The notes under the pieces were generated by a model, which searched no databases, was not told the origin of the DNA, and saw only the letters and a program-made list of their open reading frames with translations. From the NCBI RefSeq assembly GCF_002217405.1, contig NZ_MUHE01000030.1, positions 108,210 through 172,209 on the forward strand: a stretch of DNA of 64,000 nt. The letters run 5' to 3'. Both the position numbers and the translations under genes were made by a program. Position 1 is the stretch's first letter. Each line of letters begins with the position of its first letter. Source of the DNA: Flavobacterium psychrophilum DSM 3660 = ATCC 49418. Its GTDB lineage: Bacteria > Bacteroidota > Bacteroidia > Flavobacteriales > Flavobacteriaceae. This document shows positions 10,111-18,498 of the stretch, in pieces.

Positions 10111-10137
10111 GATAATTTATTTGAAAAACTATTCTCA

Positions 10138-10145
10138 CAAAAGTA
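10138..10145 (-). promoter_or_regulatory. -7 promoter element of the phosphatase gene
   Basis: TACTTTTG on the minus strand matches the Bacteroidota TAnnTTTG element and lies 28 nt before the start codon at 10110. No clear -33 TTTG is visible. Confidence 0.45.
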
Positions 10146-10440
10146 GTGTTTTTTAAGGGTATATTTGTTGTTTGTTTAAAAATAAGTTGTTAATATTATT
10201 AATAATATGTTAGATGCGTTTTTTTTTTGGCGATTTTTACGGTTTGTTATCTAAGTTTTATGTATAAAAGGCATCTCTTTTTTTATACTGCAGTTTCCTA
10301 TCATCATACACGGTAATTAAGGAAATTGTTTTTCACTGTCCGCAAACAATACCAAGTGGTTAAAAAAAGGAGGTGGCAAAAATTACAAAAATTATCACTA
10401 ATTTTTATTTACGGGGCTTAAAAAATGGTGTTAATTTTTG

Positions 10441-10496
10441 TAATTCGTGGCCGAAAGTGCACCATAGTACAAGCTACGAACAGTGGCAAATTGTGT
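10441..10496 (+). repeat. Direct repeat copy A (56 bp)
   Basis: Matches 13389-13444 in the same orientation at 51 of 56 positions by hand alignment, with weaker similarity about 25 bp further upstream. The two copies bound a 2.9-kb block of three genes unrelated to polysaccharide synthesis. The rest of the 10111-10565 intergenic stretch shows no gene. Confidence 0.75.
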
Positions 10497-10565
10497 GTGT
10501 GGTGTTGTAAATGGTTTTTCAGAATAAATAATGAACTTATGTAGTGGTTAATTATTTGGTTGACT

Positions 10566-11264
10566 CTAAATAGAAAAACCATATTTAAAGGAAAGTGCAA
10601 AAATTTGTCCTGTAGAGTGATAGTCAATTTGCTCTTGGGTAACCTTGTTTAAATTGTGTTTTATATATCCGTTTAATATGTTTTTGCTTAGTGGACGGCA
10701 GTATTTTATACCAAATAACCAAATGTTGCCATTTTTAAACCTACCTTTAATCCCTATTTCTGGTATTACATTAAACGCAAATTTATTAGACTCTTCGGTT
10801 ACAGAATTAACATTGTCTAAATCTGTACCATCTGTTTTGTTTAAACTGTTATAGTTCAAAAAATCAGCAGATAATTTAGATCCAATATAAAACCGTAAAT
10901 TAGTGTTACTAGCATTGAAAGGAATGTCATAATAGCCACCAACAAAGACCGAAGGGTAATATTGTGTTTGTTTAACTTCAAGAGTTGAGTTTGGTTTTTT
11001 TCCTAAAATATTCCATTGTCTCATATTTTGAGCAATACCAGCCTCAAAAGACATTTTATTATCCCATTCAAGAATAACCGAAGCAGAAATTTTTATGTTG
11101 TGGTTTTTTTCTTCTTCATTTACTATCGAACTCAAAGATGGTGATTGCGATTTGTAATGAGTTATTAAAAATCCTCCTTCTAATTCGGCAGCTATATAGA
11201 TTCTGTCTTGCGAAAAAGAGCTATGAATCATAATTAGGCATAAAAATAGTAGTACTTTTTTCAT
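10566..11264 (-). CDS. Predicted outer-membrane beta-barrel protein, unknown function
   Basis: I use the ATG at 11264 (MKKVLLFL), not the longer frame to 11309, because it gives a clean signal peptide ending in SFSQ. It also creates an ATGA overlap with the stop of the upstream lipoprotein gene. The mature part has alternating polar and hydrophobic residues and ends in an amphipathic strand (LSFKYGFSI), as small Bacteroidota barrels do. I do not recognise a specific family. Translational coupling suggests it works with the upstream lipoprotein. It lies in the block between direct repeats. Confidence 0.7.
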   Translation of the reverse strand: MKKVLLFLCLIMIHSSFSQDRIYIAAELEGGFLITHYKSQSPSLSSIVNEEEKNHNIKISASVILEWDNKMSFEAGIAQNMRQWNILGKKPNSTLEVKQTQYYPSVFVGGYYDIPFNASNTNLRFYIGSKLSADFLNYNSLNKTDGTDLDNVNSVTEESNKFAFNVIPEIGIKGRFKNGNIWLFGIKYCRPLSKNILNGYIKHNLNKVTQEQIDYHSTGQIFALSFKYGFSI

Positions 11265-11839
11265 TTTTGTAAGTTTATTGTGTTTTGACCCGATAATATG
11301 TTTGTGCATGAACTAGATAATAAGCTTCCAGTTAATTTAATAGGACTAGTTAAAGTCATTTCAAAAGTTTGATTTTCACAAAATCGACACTGTGAATCAT
11401 GCAAATTCAAATAAGCATTTCCGGGAATTATTGTTAATTTGTTATTTGCAAATGTACCAGTACAAGTATATCTGGCTTCCATATAATTTGTTAACCAAGG
11501 GTTGTCAGAGTCATTTTCATGAATAATTTTTAAATCTGCCGTTACTTGGCTTGTCGTTTGTGTATAGCTTAAAACATTAAGCTCCATTTTCATGTTTGAA
11601 TAGCATGATTTTTCGCTGTAAAAAGTTCCTTTCCAAAGACCCAATATACTTCCTGACGGTATTGGTGTTGGTATTGGTGTTGGTGTTGGTGTTGGCGTGG
11701 GTATTGGCGTAGGTATCGGTATCGGATCGGATGCTTGGATTTTTTTTGAATTATAAACGACTTCAAGTTCGTTTTTTGAACAGGAGGATAACATACCTGC
11801 AAATAGAAAAACAGAAATAAAAAATTTTACTTTAATCAT
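11261..11839 (-). CDS. Predicted lipoprotein with a Pro/Thr-Ile linker, unknown function
   Basis: I start at the ATG at 11839 (MIKVKFF), which places the lipobox LSSC at Cys20. After the lipid anchor comes a low-complexity linker of alternating Pro with Ile or Thr, encoded by a hexanucleotide repeat, then a compact domain of about 125 aa. That domain has six cysteines, several in the SCTN / CRFC style, which suggests disulfides outside the cytoplasm. The linker probably holds the domain away from the membrane. The stop overlaps the start of the following barrel gene. No family recognised. Confidence 0.7.
   Translation of the reverse strand: MIKVKFFISVFLFAGMLSSCSKNELEVVYNSKKIQASDPIPIPTPIPTPTPTPTPIPTPIPSGSILGLWKGTFYSEKSCYSNMKMELNVLSYTQTTSQVTADLKIIHENDSDNPWLTNYMEARYTCTGTFANNKLTIIPGNAYLNLHDSQCRFCENQTFEMTLTSPIKLTGSLLSSSCTNILSGQNTINLQK
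11650..11735 (-). repeat. Imperfect 6-bp tandem repeat encoding the Pro-rich linker
   Basis: A run of GGTGTT / GGTATT-like hexamers (plus-strand view) inside the lipoprotein gene encodes alternating PI and PT. Units in multiples of six keep the frame, so linker length can change without breaking the gene. Confidence 0.75.
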
Positions 11840-11859
11840 AATATTTAAATTTAAAATTG

Positions 11860-11882
11860 AATATTGCATTTAGTGCAATATT
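11860..11882 (-). promoter_or_regulatory. Inverted repeat upstream of the lipoprotein-barrel pair
   Basis: Nine-base perfect arms (AATATTGCA / TGCAATATT) around a 5-nt spacer, 21 nt before the start at 11839. It could be an operator or a leader hairpin. No TAnnTTTG element is clear here. The rest of the divergent gap up to 12402 is AT-rich with no gene seen. Confidence 0.4.
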
Positions 11883-12402
11883 ATATGTGGTAAGCCAGTT
11901 GGTCTTTGGTGGTTTATGTGTCTGGTTTTTAGTTTTTTATTTTTAATATGTTGTTTTTTTTATGATTTTTTTCAACAGAAAGTTTAACTCAGCAATATGT
12001 GTAAATAGTTAATTGTATTCTTATTAGAAAATAATAATAATCTTGTTATTTGCTATCTAATTATCTACTTATAGTCTTTTTTCATGGCTTAGTTAATACC
12101 TAGTTTGTTCTTTAAATTATGTTTTTTGACCTAAATTCAGGATATATTAAATCCTTTTTTGAAACATCTCTATTGCTCTTTATGGCGTATAAATGTTTAA
12201 TGCGAAATGATTATTTGTAAACACGATTTGTAAAAACTTGCTTCTTTAGCGAATAAAAGCTTTACGCTAACTGGTTCCTAAAAACCAATAAAATGTTATT
12301 ATTTATTTTTTAATTATATCTTATTGAAAAAATAAATAATAACAAAATCGTTCTATTTTTTTGCGAATGTAATATTAATTTAGATTAAATAAAAATAAAT
12401 AA

Positions 12403-12410
12403 TATATTTG
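12403..12410 (+). promoter_or_regulatory. -7 promoter element of the T9SS cargo gene
   Basis: TATATTTG fits TAnnTTTG and lies 27 nt before the ATG at 12438. A weak TTTAG about 20 nt upstream could be the -33 element. Confidence 0.5.
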
Positions 12411-12437
12411 CATGATTAATTATTTAAACCTTATACC

Positions 12438-13343
12438 ATGAAAAATATTTATTTTTTAATTTTATCTCTTAATTTTTTTAATGCTTTTTCTCAAACAGAA
12501 GTAAACGTTATGGGTATTCCAATTTGTGGCACTTCAATTTCAAGTTCTGTTCCTGCTAATTATGATGGGTTTGCAGGATACAAAAGTTGGGCAGGTATGA
12601 TTTACAATTCGAGTTCAATAAATCAGACAGGCTTAATTAAAAGCATCAGTTTTGCAGTAGATTGTACTTCTTATGCCTGTAACTTTCTTACGGCTAGTAA
12701 TCAAAAAATATATATAGCCGAAGTAAATTACAGCTCTTTTGCAAGCAATACTAAGCCAGATTTGTCTTCGTTTACCAAGGTTTTTGAGGGCGATATTACT
12801 TGGTCTAGAGGTGGCTATGCTGGTGGGCCTGTATGGCATACAATAAATTTAAGCACGCCTTTTAATTATACTGGCACAAAAAATTTACTTATTTATTTCG
12901 AGAATAGTAATAATGGTGTTTTAGGGGGGGTTAGTTGCGGTACTAAACCTCTGTTCTTGGTCGAATCTGCTAGTGAGAGAGCGAGTCTTTACAGTAATTT
13001 TAATACAGTTCCTAGCACTACAGGTAGATATTCTAATCAAGTTCCTTATTTAAAATTAACATTTAAAAATAATCTTTCTACAAAGATATTTGATTCAAAT
13101 GATGGGTTTGTAATGTTTATTGACAATAATAATAGCATGAATATATCAATTAATAGTCTTATAGCCTCAAATGCCTCACTAATAATTTCAGCGATGACTG
13201 GTCAAGTTCTGGTTGAGAAAGTATTTTTTATGCAGGAGGGTAAAAATGATATTGTCTTATCAAATGCCTTGGCTAAAGGGTTTTATGTCGCTCAAATTAA
13301 AATTGGTGATAAAACAACTACCGCTAAGTTTTATATTGATTAA
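12438..13343 (+). CDS. Secreted protein with type IX secretion C-terminal sorting domain
   Basis: 301 aa with a signal peptide ending in NAFSQ. The middle is a beta-rich domain of unknown type with several cysteines. The last ~85 residues look like a type A sorting domain: it begins SLIASNASLIIS, has the SAMTGQ turn, then GKNDIVLSNALAKGFYVAQI, and ends with Lys-rich strand TTAKFYID. Such domains direct export through the type IX system and anchoring to the cell surface. It sits in the repeat-bounded block and has no evident link to polysaccharide synthesis. The function of the N-terminal domain is unknown. Confidence 0.78.
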   Translation: MKNIYFLILSLNFFNAFSQTEVNVMGIPICGTSISSSVPANYDGFAGYKSWAGMIYNSSSINQTGLIKSISFAVDCTSYACNFLTASNQKIYIAEVNYSSFASNTKPDLSSFTKVFEGDITWSRGGYAGGPVWHTINLSTPFNYTGTKNLLIYFENSNNGVLGGVSCGTKPLFLVESASERASLYSNFNTVPSTTGRYSNQVPYLKLTFKNNLSTKIFDSNDGFVMFIDNNNSMNISINSLIASNASLIISAMTGQVLVEKVFFMQEGKNDIVLSNALAKGFYVAQIKIGDKTTTAKFYID

Positions 13344-13388
13344 CTAAGTTCCTATTTGCGCAGCTTAAAAAAGTTGTCTTAATTTATC

Positions 13389-13444
13389 TAATTCGTGGCC
13401 GAAAGTATAACATAGCACAAGCTACAAACAGTGGCAAATTGTGT
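13389..13444 (+). repeat. Direct repeat copy B (56 bp)
   Basis: Partner of 10441-10496 (51 of 56 identical, same orientation). It is followed almost at once by the palindromic element at 13485-13581. Confidence 0.75.
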
Positions 13445-13484
13445 TTTTTTATTCCAGTAAATTAAAACTCAAAAGGCCATTTTT

Positions 13485-13581
13485 TTTTGCCACAGATTTA
13501 AAATATTTTCACAGATTAATGAAATGTAGATTCAAAATTTACTGCAAAAATCTGCAAAAATCTTTTAAATCTGTGGCAAAA
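13485..13581. repeat. 97-bp palindromic MITE-like element
   Basis: Perfect 19-bp terminal inverted repeats (13485-13503 and 13563-13581, core TTTGCCACAGATTTAAAA) enclose about 59 bp that are themselves partly palindromic. No transposase is inside. This fits a non-autonomous repeat or REP-like element. The surrounding intergenic stretch (13344-13853) shows nothing else but the direct repeat. Confidence 0.7.
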
Positions 13582-13853
13582 CTATTATTGTTACTAGTGA
13601 CCGATAGGTATATAACCAAACAGAGATAAAAAAAGCGTTAGACAACCCAATTCTTGGCACAAAGCTATGTTATACATTTTCCTCATCTTTTATTAAATTC
13701 ACAAATACTATGTTGCTATCGAGTTAAAAATAAAAATAAAAGAGTTAATTTGCATTCAATGAGTTGTTAAGGAATATTTTACCGTGGTTTTACAATCGAG
13801 TAAAAATATTAAAGATTATGGCTTCAATTTCTTTTCAGTTGGTTAAACTTTGT

Positions 13854-13861
13854 TATATTTG
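13854..13861 (+). promoter_or_regulatory. Candidate -7 promoter element for the Wzm/Wzt operon
   Basis: TATATTTG fits TAnnTTTG and lies 58 nt before the Wzm start. It would drive the long co-directional run that ends near 41881. No clear -33 TTTG at the right distance. Confidence 0.4.
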
Positions 13862-13919
13862 ACTGGGTATTTTACTTTTAAATATGCTTTTTTTGAATAT
13901 GAATTTAGTATTTTGATTG

Positions 13920-14777
13920 ATGAAAGAATATAAAGAAACAGCAGAAGCGTGGGATTCGGTAATACAATCTCAGACAGCTCTTTTTGATTTGAGACTGAAG
14001 GAACTCTGGCATTATCGCGATTTGTTAATCTTGTTTGTGCGTCGTGATTTTGTAACAGTTTATAAACAAACCATTTTGGGCCCGCTTTGGTTTTTTATAC
14101 AACCTATATTAACCACTATTACGTTTACTATTATTTTTGGAAATGTAGCCCAATTATCTACAGATGGTGCGCCAAAAGTAGTTTTTTATATGGCAGGAAT
14201 TATCTTATGGAATTATTTTTCAACTTGTTTAACCTCAGTAGCTGGCGTTTTTAATGCCAATGCAGGGATTTTTGGAAAAGTTTATTTCCCTAGATTAATC
14301 ATGCCACTCACTATTGTAATCTCTAATTTAATGAAATTTGGGGTTCAGTTTGTTTTGTTTCTAGTATTTGTTTCTTATTTTTATTACCAAGGTCAAATTT
14401 TACCTAATCTCTGGATCTTGTGTACACCTCTTGTTGTCTTTCTTATGGCTGTTATTTCTATGGGAACGGGGTTAATCTTATCGGCAATGACAACAAAATA
14501 CAAAGATTTAAACCAGTTAATATCCTTTGGCGTTCAACTGTTTATGTATGCTACACCGGTTATTTATCCGAGTTCTTCTATACCTAAAAATTATCAATGG
14601 ATTACCCATTTAAATCCATTAAGTAGCTTGTTCGATTATATGCGCTATGCGTATTTAGGCGTTGGAAAATTTGATTTTACAGCATTACTTTTCCCAACTT
14701 GTTTCTCTGTAGTTATTTTAGCCTTCGGAGTTATAGTATTTAACAAAGTGCAAAAAACATTTATGGACACGGTGTAG
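13920..14777 (+). CDS. wzm: Polysaccharide ABC exporter, permease subunit (Wzm)
   Basis: ABC-2 type permease of 285 aa from the ATG at 13920 (a TTG codon directly before it is also in frame). It has six predicted membrane segments and the family stretch LGPLWFFIQPILTTITFTIIFG near the N-terminus. It pairs with the Wzt ATPase 19 nt downstream to move a finished lipid-linked glycan across the inner membrane. It is the only glycan exporter seen in the window. Confidence 0.92.
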   Translation: MKEYKETAEAWDSVIQSQTALFDLRLKELWHYRDLLILFVRRDFVTVYKQTILGPLWFFIQPILTTITFTIIFGNVAQLSTDGAPKVVFYMAGIILWNYFSTCLTSVAGVFNANAGIFGKVYFPRLIMPLTIVISNLMKFGVQFVLFLVFVSYFYYQGQILPNLWILCTPLVVFLMAVISMGTGLILSAMTTKYKDLNQLISFGVQLFMYATPVIYPSSSIPKNYQWITHLNPLSSLFDYMRYAYLGVGKFDFTALLFPTCFSVVILAFGVIVFNKVQKTFMDTV

Positions 14778-14796
14778 GTATTTAGTAAAAAAAAAC

Positions 14797-16056
14797 ATGA
14801 GTAAAACAATAATAAAAGCAGAAGATATATCCAAACAGTACCGACTAGGTTTGGTAGGTACTGGAACACTAAAAGACGATATAAAGCGTTGGTGGCATAA
14901 CATACGAGGAAAAGAAGATCCTTTTTTAAAAATTGGTCAAGCAAATAATCGTGCAACCAAAGGCGAAAGTGATTATGTATGGTCGTTACAAGATATTAAT
15001 TTCGAAATTAATCAGGGAGATTCTGTAGGTATTATTGGAAGAAATGGCGCAGGAAAGAGTACTCTTTTAAAAATATTAAGCCAAGTAACACAGCCTACAA
15101 CCGGAAAAATTTATACCAAAGGACGTATTGCTTCATTATTAGAGGTAGGAACAGGATTTCATCCAGAACTAACGGGGCGGGAAAATATTTTCTTGAACGG
15201 CGCTATTTTAGGAATGCGCAAACATGAAATAGCTAGAAAATTAGACGAAATTATTGCTTTTTCAGGAGTCGAAAGATATATCGATACACCTGTAAAACGC
15301 TATTCCTCTGGGATGTATGTTCGATTGGCTTTTGCCGTAGCCGCACATTTAGAATCTGAAATTTTAATTATCGACGAAGTCTTAGCCGTTGGCGATGCCG
15401 ATTTTCAAAAAAAATGTCTAGGCAAAATGAACCAGGTGAGCAAAGGCGAAGGAAGAACAGTCTTGTTTGTAAGTCATAATATGGCAGCCGTTGAAGCACT
15501 TTGTAATACCGCAATAACATTAAAAAATGGTCGTTTAATTGATTCTGGAAATCCGTCTAAATTGATTAAAAATTATTTAATAGAAAATTCAAACACTAAT
15601 AGAAAAATTCGTTTTTCAAACATAGAAGAAGCCATTGGTAATAACGCTATAAAAATTTTAAGTGCCAGTGTAAATAATGCTTCAAGTAACAACACAGACG
15701 ATATTATCGATTTGTCATCTGACATTGAAATTACTTTTGAACTGCTTAACTTAACTAATAATCCAGAAATTTCTATCGGTTTTGATTTAAAAACAACCCG
15801 AGGAGAAATCCTTTTTGGAAGCGGTCGTGTTATTTCATGCCCAAATCATAAAAACACAACAGTTACCTGCCAAATTCCAGGAAATTTACTAAATGATGAT
15901 ACCTATCAAATCTTATTATATGTACACACAAAAGCAATGGGTTTACTTTTTATGAAAGATGAAATTTTGTCCTTCGAAATTAAGGATGCCAAACGTGAAG
16001 AAGGCTATTTAGGAAAAGTAAATGGATTTATAAGACCAACTTTAACTTGGAAATAA
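14797..16056 (+). CDS. wzt: Polysaccharide ABC exporter, ATPase subunit with glycan-binding C-terminal domain (Wzt)
   Basis: 419 aa. The ATPase half has Walker A 81-88 (GRNGAGKS, K87), the signature YSSGM at 169-173, Walker B ending D193/E194 and the SHN switch. After about residue 260 comes a beta-rich domain of ~160 aa like the C-terminal Wzt domain. In known systems that domain recognises the modified non-reducing end of the chain, so export depends on a terminal cap. This suggests one of the locus enzymes (for example the methyltransferase at 35547) makes a terminal modification; that link is inference. Confidence 0.92.
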   Translation: MSKTIIKAEDISKQYRLGLVGTGTLKDDIKRWWHNIRGKEDPFLKIGQANNRATKGESDYVWSLQDINFEINQGDSVGIIGRNGAGKSTLLKILSQVTQPTTGKIYTKGRIASLLEVGTGFHPELTGRENIFLNGAILGMRKHEIARKLDEIIAFSGVERYIDTPVKRYSSGMYVRLAFAVAAHLESEILIIDEVLAVGDADFQKKCLGKMNQVSKGEGRTVLFVSHNMAAVEALCNTAITLKNGRLIDSGNPSKLIKNYLIENSNTNRKIRFSNIEEAIGNNAIKILSASVNNASSNNTDDIIDLSSDIEITFELLNLTNNPEISIGFDLKTTRGEILFGSGRVISCPNHKNTTVTCQIPGNLLNDDTYQILLYVHTKAMGLLFMKDEILSFEIKDAKREEGYLGKVNGFIRPTLTWK

Positions 16057-16059
16057 TAA

Positions 16060-16746
16060 ATGAAAAAAATCGCAATTTTACAATCCAATTATATTCCATG
16101 GAAAGGTTACTTCGACTTAATTGCATCTGTCGATGAATTTATTATTTATGACGAAATGCAATATACTAAGAATGATTGGAGAAATAGAAATAAAATAAAA
16201 ACTAAAAATGGTATCGAATGGATAACCATTCCCGTAAAAGTAACTAGTATCTCGCAAAAAATTAATGAAACCCTAATTTTTGATAAAAAATGGTTTAAAA
16301 AACACCAAGCAACATTACAAACTAATTATGCCAAAGCAAAATGTTTTAATGAAACTAAAGATATTATTTTCGGGTTGTATAAACAAGCCCAAAGCAAAGA
16401 TAAATTATCCGAAATAAATCAAATTTTCATAAAAGGCATCTGTGATTTTTTAGATATTAAAACAAAAATTAGCGTATCTTCAGACTATAATTTGATAGCA
16501 GGAAAAACAGAACGATTGGTAGATTTGTGTAGGCAAACAAACGCTACAAATTATTTATCTGGACCTTCGGCAAGAGATTATATAGATGAAAGCCTTTTTA
16601 AAGAAAAAAATATTATTTTAGAATGGATGAATTACGCAGATTATAAAGAATATAAGCAACCAAACCTTCCTTTCGAACACGGGGTTTCTATACTCGATTT
16701 AATTTTTAATGAAGGAAAAAACGCTCGTAGTTTTTTAAAATACTAA
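16060..16746 (+). CDS. WbqC-like family protein
   Basis: 228 aa, soluble. The N-terminus (AILQSNYIPWKGYFDLI, then DEMQYTKNDWRNRNKIK) is typical of the WbqC-like family, which is common in O-antigen loci. The biochemical role is not settled to my knowledge; proposals include sugar N-acylation or transfer steps. It lies 3 nt after wzt and 4 nt before the acetyltransferase gene, next to a WecE-type aminotransferase, which suggests a shared job in making or modifying an amino sugar. Confidence 0.85.
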   Translation: MKKIAILQSNYIPWKGYFDLIASVDEFIIYDEMQYTKNDWRNRNKIKTKNGIEWITIPVKVTSISQKINETLIFDKKWFKKHQATLQTNYAKAKCFNETKDIIFGLYKQAQSKDKLSEINQIFIKGICDFLDIKTKISVSSDYNLIAGKTERLVDLCRQTNATNYLSGPSARDYIDESLFKEKNIILEWMNYADYKEYKQPNLPFEHGVSILDLIFNEGKNARSFLKY

Positions 16747-16750
16747 CACA

Positions 16751-17380
16751 ATGAAAACACTAGCAATAATTGGTTCAGGTACTTTGGGATTGCAAATGGC
16801 TCATTATGCAATTGCTGATAAACATTATGATAAAGTTGTTTTTATTGATGATTTTGCCACCGAAAAAGAAAAAAACGGTTATCCAATTATTGGAAAAACT
16901 ACTGAGGTCGAAAAATTATACAAACAAGGTTTTCTAGAGGAACTTATCATAGGAATTGGTTACAAACATTTAGAGGTTAAAAAAGAATTATATGATTTTT
17001 TTTTAGGCAAAATTCCTTTCGGAAAAATCATACACTCTTCTTGTTGGGTAGATCCAACTTCAGTTATAGAAGAGGGCTGTTTTATTTATCCTTGCTGTGT
17101 TCTTGATGCAAATGTAATTATAAAAGCCAATACAATCTTAAATTTAAATTGTACTATAGCACACGATACAGTTATTGGAAATCATTCTTTTTTATCACCA
17201 AGAATAGCCGTAGCTGGTTTTGTAACAATAGGAGAACTTTGTTTTTTAGGTATTAATGCTACCATTATTGATAACATTAATATCGCAAAACAAACCCAAA
17301 TAGGTGGCGGAGCAGTTGTAATACAATCCATAAAAAAAAACGGATTATATGTAGGTAATCCAGCAAAATTTATACGATAA
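16751..17380 (+). CDS. Sugar N/O-acetyltransferase, PglD/NeuD-like
   Basis: 209 aa: an N-terminal Rossmann-like sugar-nucleotide-binding part (AIIGSGTLGLQMA) and a C-terminal left-handed beta-helix of hexapeptide repeats ending GLYVGNPAKFIR. The catalytic His of PglD enzymes probably corresponds to the His in CTIAHDTVIG. Family members acetylate UDP-4-amino sugars (PglD) or sialic acid (NeuD). Both substrate types could exist in this locus. It overlaps the WecE-type aminotransferase gene by one base, so acetylation of a 4-amino-6-deoxy sugar made by that enzyme is a third option. Confidence 0.82.
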   Translation: MKTLAIIGSGTLGLQMAHYAIADKHYDKVVFIDDFATEKEKNGYPIIGKTTEVEKLYKQGFLEELIIGIGYKHLEVKKELYDFFLGKIPFGKIIHSSCWVDPTSVIEEGCFIYPCCVLDANVIIKANTILNLNCTIAHDTVIGNHSFLSPRIAVAGFVTIGELCFLGINATIIDNINIAKQTQIGGGAVVIQSIKKNGLYVGNPAKFIR

Positions 17381-18498
17381 TGATACCATTTAACAAACCT
17401 TTTTTAACGGGTAAGGAAACTATTTATATTGAGCAAGCTGTTCAATCTGGAAAATTATCAGGTAATGGAAATTTTACCCAAAAATGCCAACAATTTTTTG
17501 AAGACAAATACAAATTCAAGAAGTGTTTGCTAACTACCTCCTGTACAGATGCGCTAGAAATGTGTGCCATGCTTATAAATTGTAACCAAGATGACGAAAT
17601 TATTGTGCCATCTTATACTTTTGTGTCTTCTGCATTGGCTTTTGTTCGTCAAGGGGCTAAGATAATTTTTGCCGATTCGCAGGATAATAATCCTAATATA
17701 GATGCAAATAAGATAGAACACTTAATTACACCTAAAACAAAAGCAATTGTAGTGGTACATTATGCAGGAATTGCAGCTGATATGGATAAAATCATGCAGT
17801 TAGCCCACCAGTATAATTTAGTAGTTATCGAAGATGCCGCTCAAGCAATCGATTCCTTTTATAAAGGCAAACCCTTAGGGAGTATTGGTCATTTAGCCGC
17901 CTTTTCATTTCACGAAACAAAAAATGTAATTTCTGGCGAAGGAGGAATGTTAGCCATTAACGACGATAAATATATTGCTAGAGCAGAAGTTATTTGGGAA
18001 AAAGGAACCAATCGTGCTTCTTTTTTTAGAGGTGAAATTAATAAATACGGCTGGGTAGATACAGGTTCTTCATTTTTGCCTTCAGAGGTGATTGCCGCTT
18101 TTTTATGGGCGCAATTAGAAAATTTAGAACTCATACAAGAGAAACGCAAAGCAATTTGGAACACCTATTATAACACGTTAAAATCATTTGAAAAGGAAGC
18201 TAAAATAAAGTTGCCAATTGTTCCTGATTATGCTTCAAATAATGGACACCTATTTTATTTAATTTGTAATTCTATCGATGAAAGAACAGATTTGATAAAC
18301 AAATTAAAGAACAATAATATTCATGCTGTTTTTCATTATATCAGCTTACATTCTAGCGATTATTATTCGAAAACAAACGAAGTTCCAGCACTAAAATGGT
18401 CTGATTACTATACCGATAGATTACTGCGTTTGCCCTTGTTTTTCGAACTCACAGAGGAGCAGGTAATTATGATTTGTAATACAATTATACATGAGTAA
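17380..18498 (+). CDS. dTDP-4-keto-6-deoxy-sugar aminotransferase, WecE/RffA-like
   Basis: 372 aa, full length. The sequence follows E. coli RffA/WecE closely: MIPFNKP start, SGKLSGNGNFTQ, VPSYTFVSSA, VVHYAGIA, and the PLP lysine K181 in SFHETKN. WecE turns dTDP-4-keto-6-deoxy-glucose into dTDP-4-amino-4,6-dideoxy-galactose, the Fuc4N precursor. No rmlA/rmlB genes for the dTDP sugar lie in the window, so they must be elsewhere. With the adjacent acetyltransferase, Fuc4NAc is the likely product (inference). Confidence 0.88.
   Translation: MIPFNKPFLTGKETIYIEQAVQSGKLSGNGNFTQKCQQFFEDKYKFKKCLLTTSCTDALEMCAMLINCNQDDEIIVPSYTFVSSALAFVRQGAKIIFADSQDNNPNIDANKIEHLITPKTKAIVVVHYAGIAADMDKIMQLAHQYNLVVIEDAAQAIDSFYKGKPLGSIGHLAAFSFHETKNVISGEGGMLAINDDKYIARAEVIWEKGTNRASFFRGEINKYGWVDTGSSFLPSEVIAAFLWAQLENLELIQEKRKAIWNTYYNTLKSFEKEAKIKLPIVPDYASNNGHLFYLICNSIDERTDLINKLKNNNIHAVFHYISLHSSDYYSKTNEVPALKWSDYYTDRLLRLPLFFELTEEQVIMICNTIIHE

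Noticed and set aside
10418..10627. A 69-codon frame on the - strand
   Set aside because: It mainly covers direct repeat copy A, whose copy B is also partly open; treated as a repeat fragment, not a gene.
11650..11735. Tandem repeats considered as a CRISPR array
   Set aside because: Units are 6 bp with no spacers and encode the Pro-rich linker in frame.
13441..13629. A 62-codon frame on the + strand
   Set aside because: It runs through the palindromic MITE-like element and reflects the repeat, not a protein.
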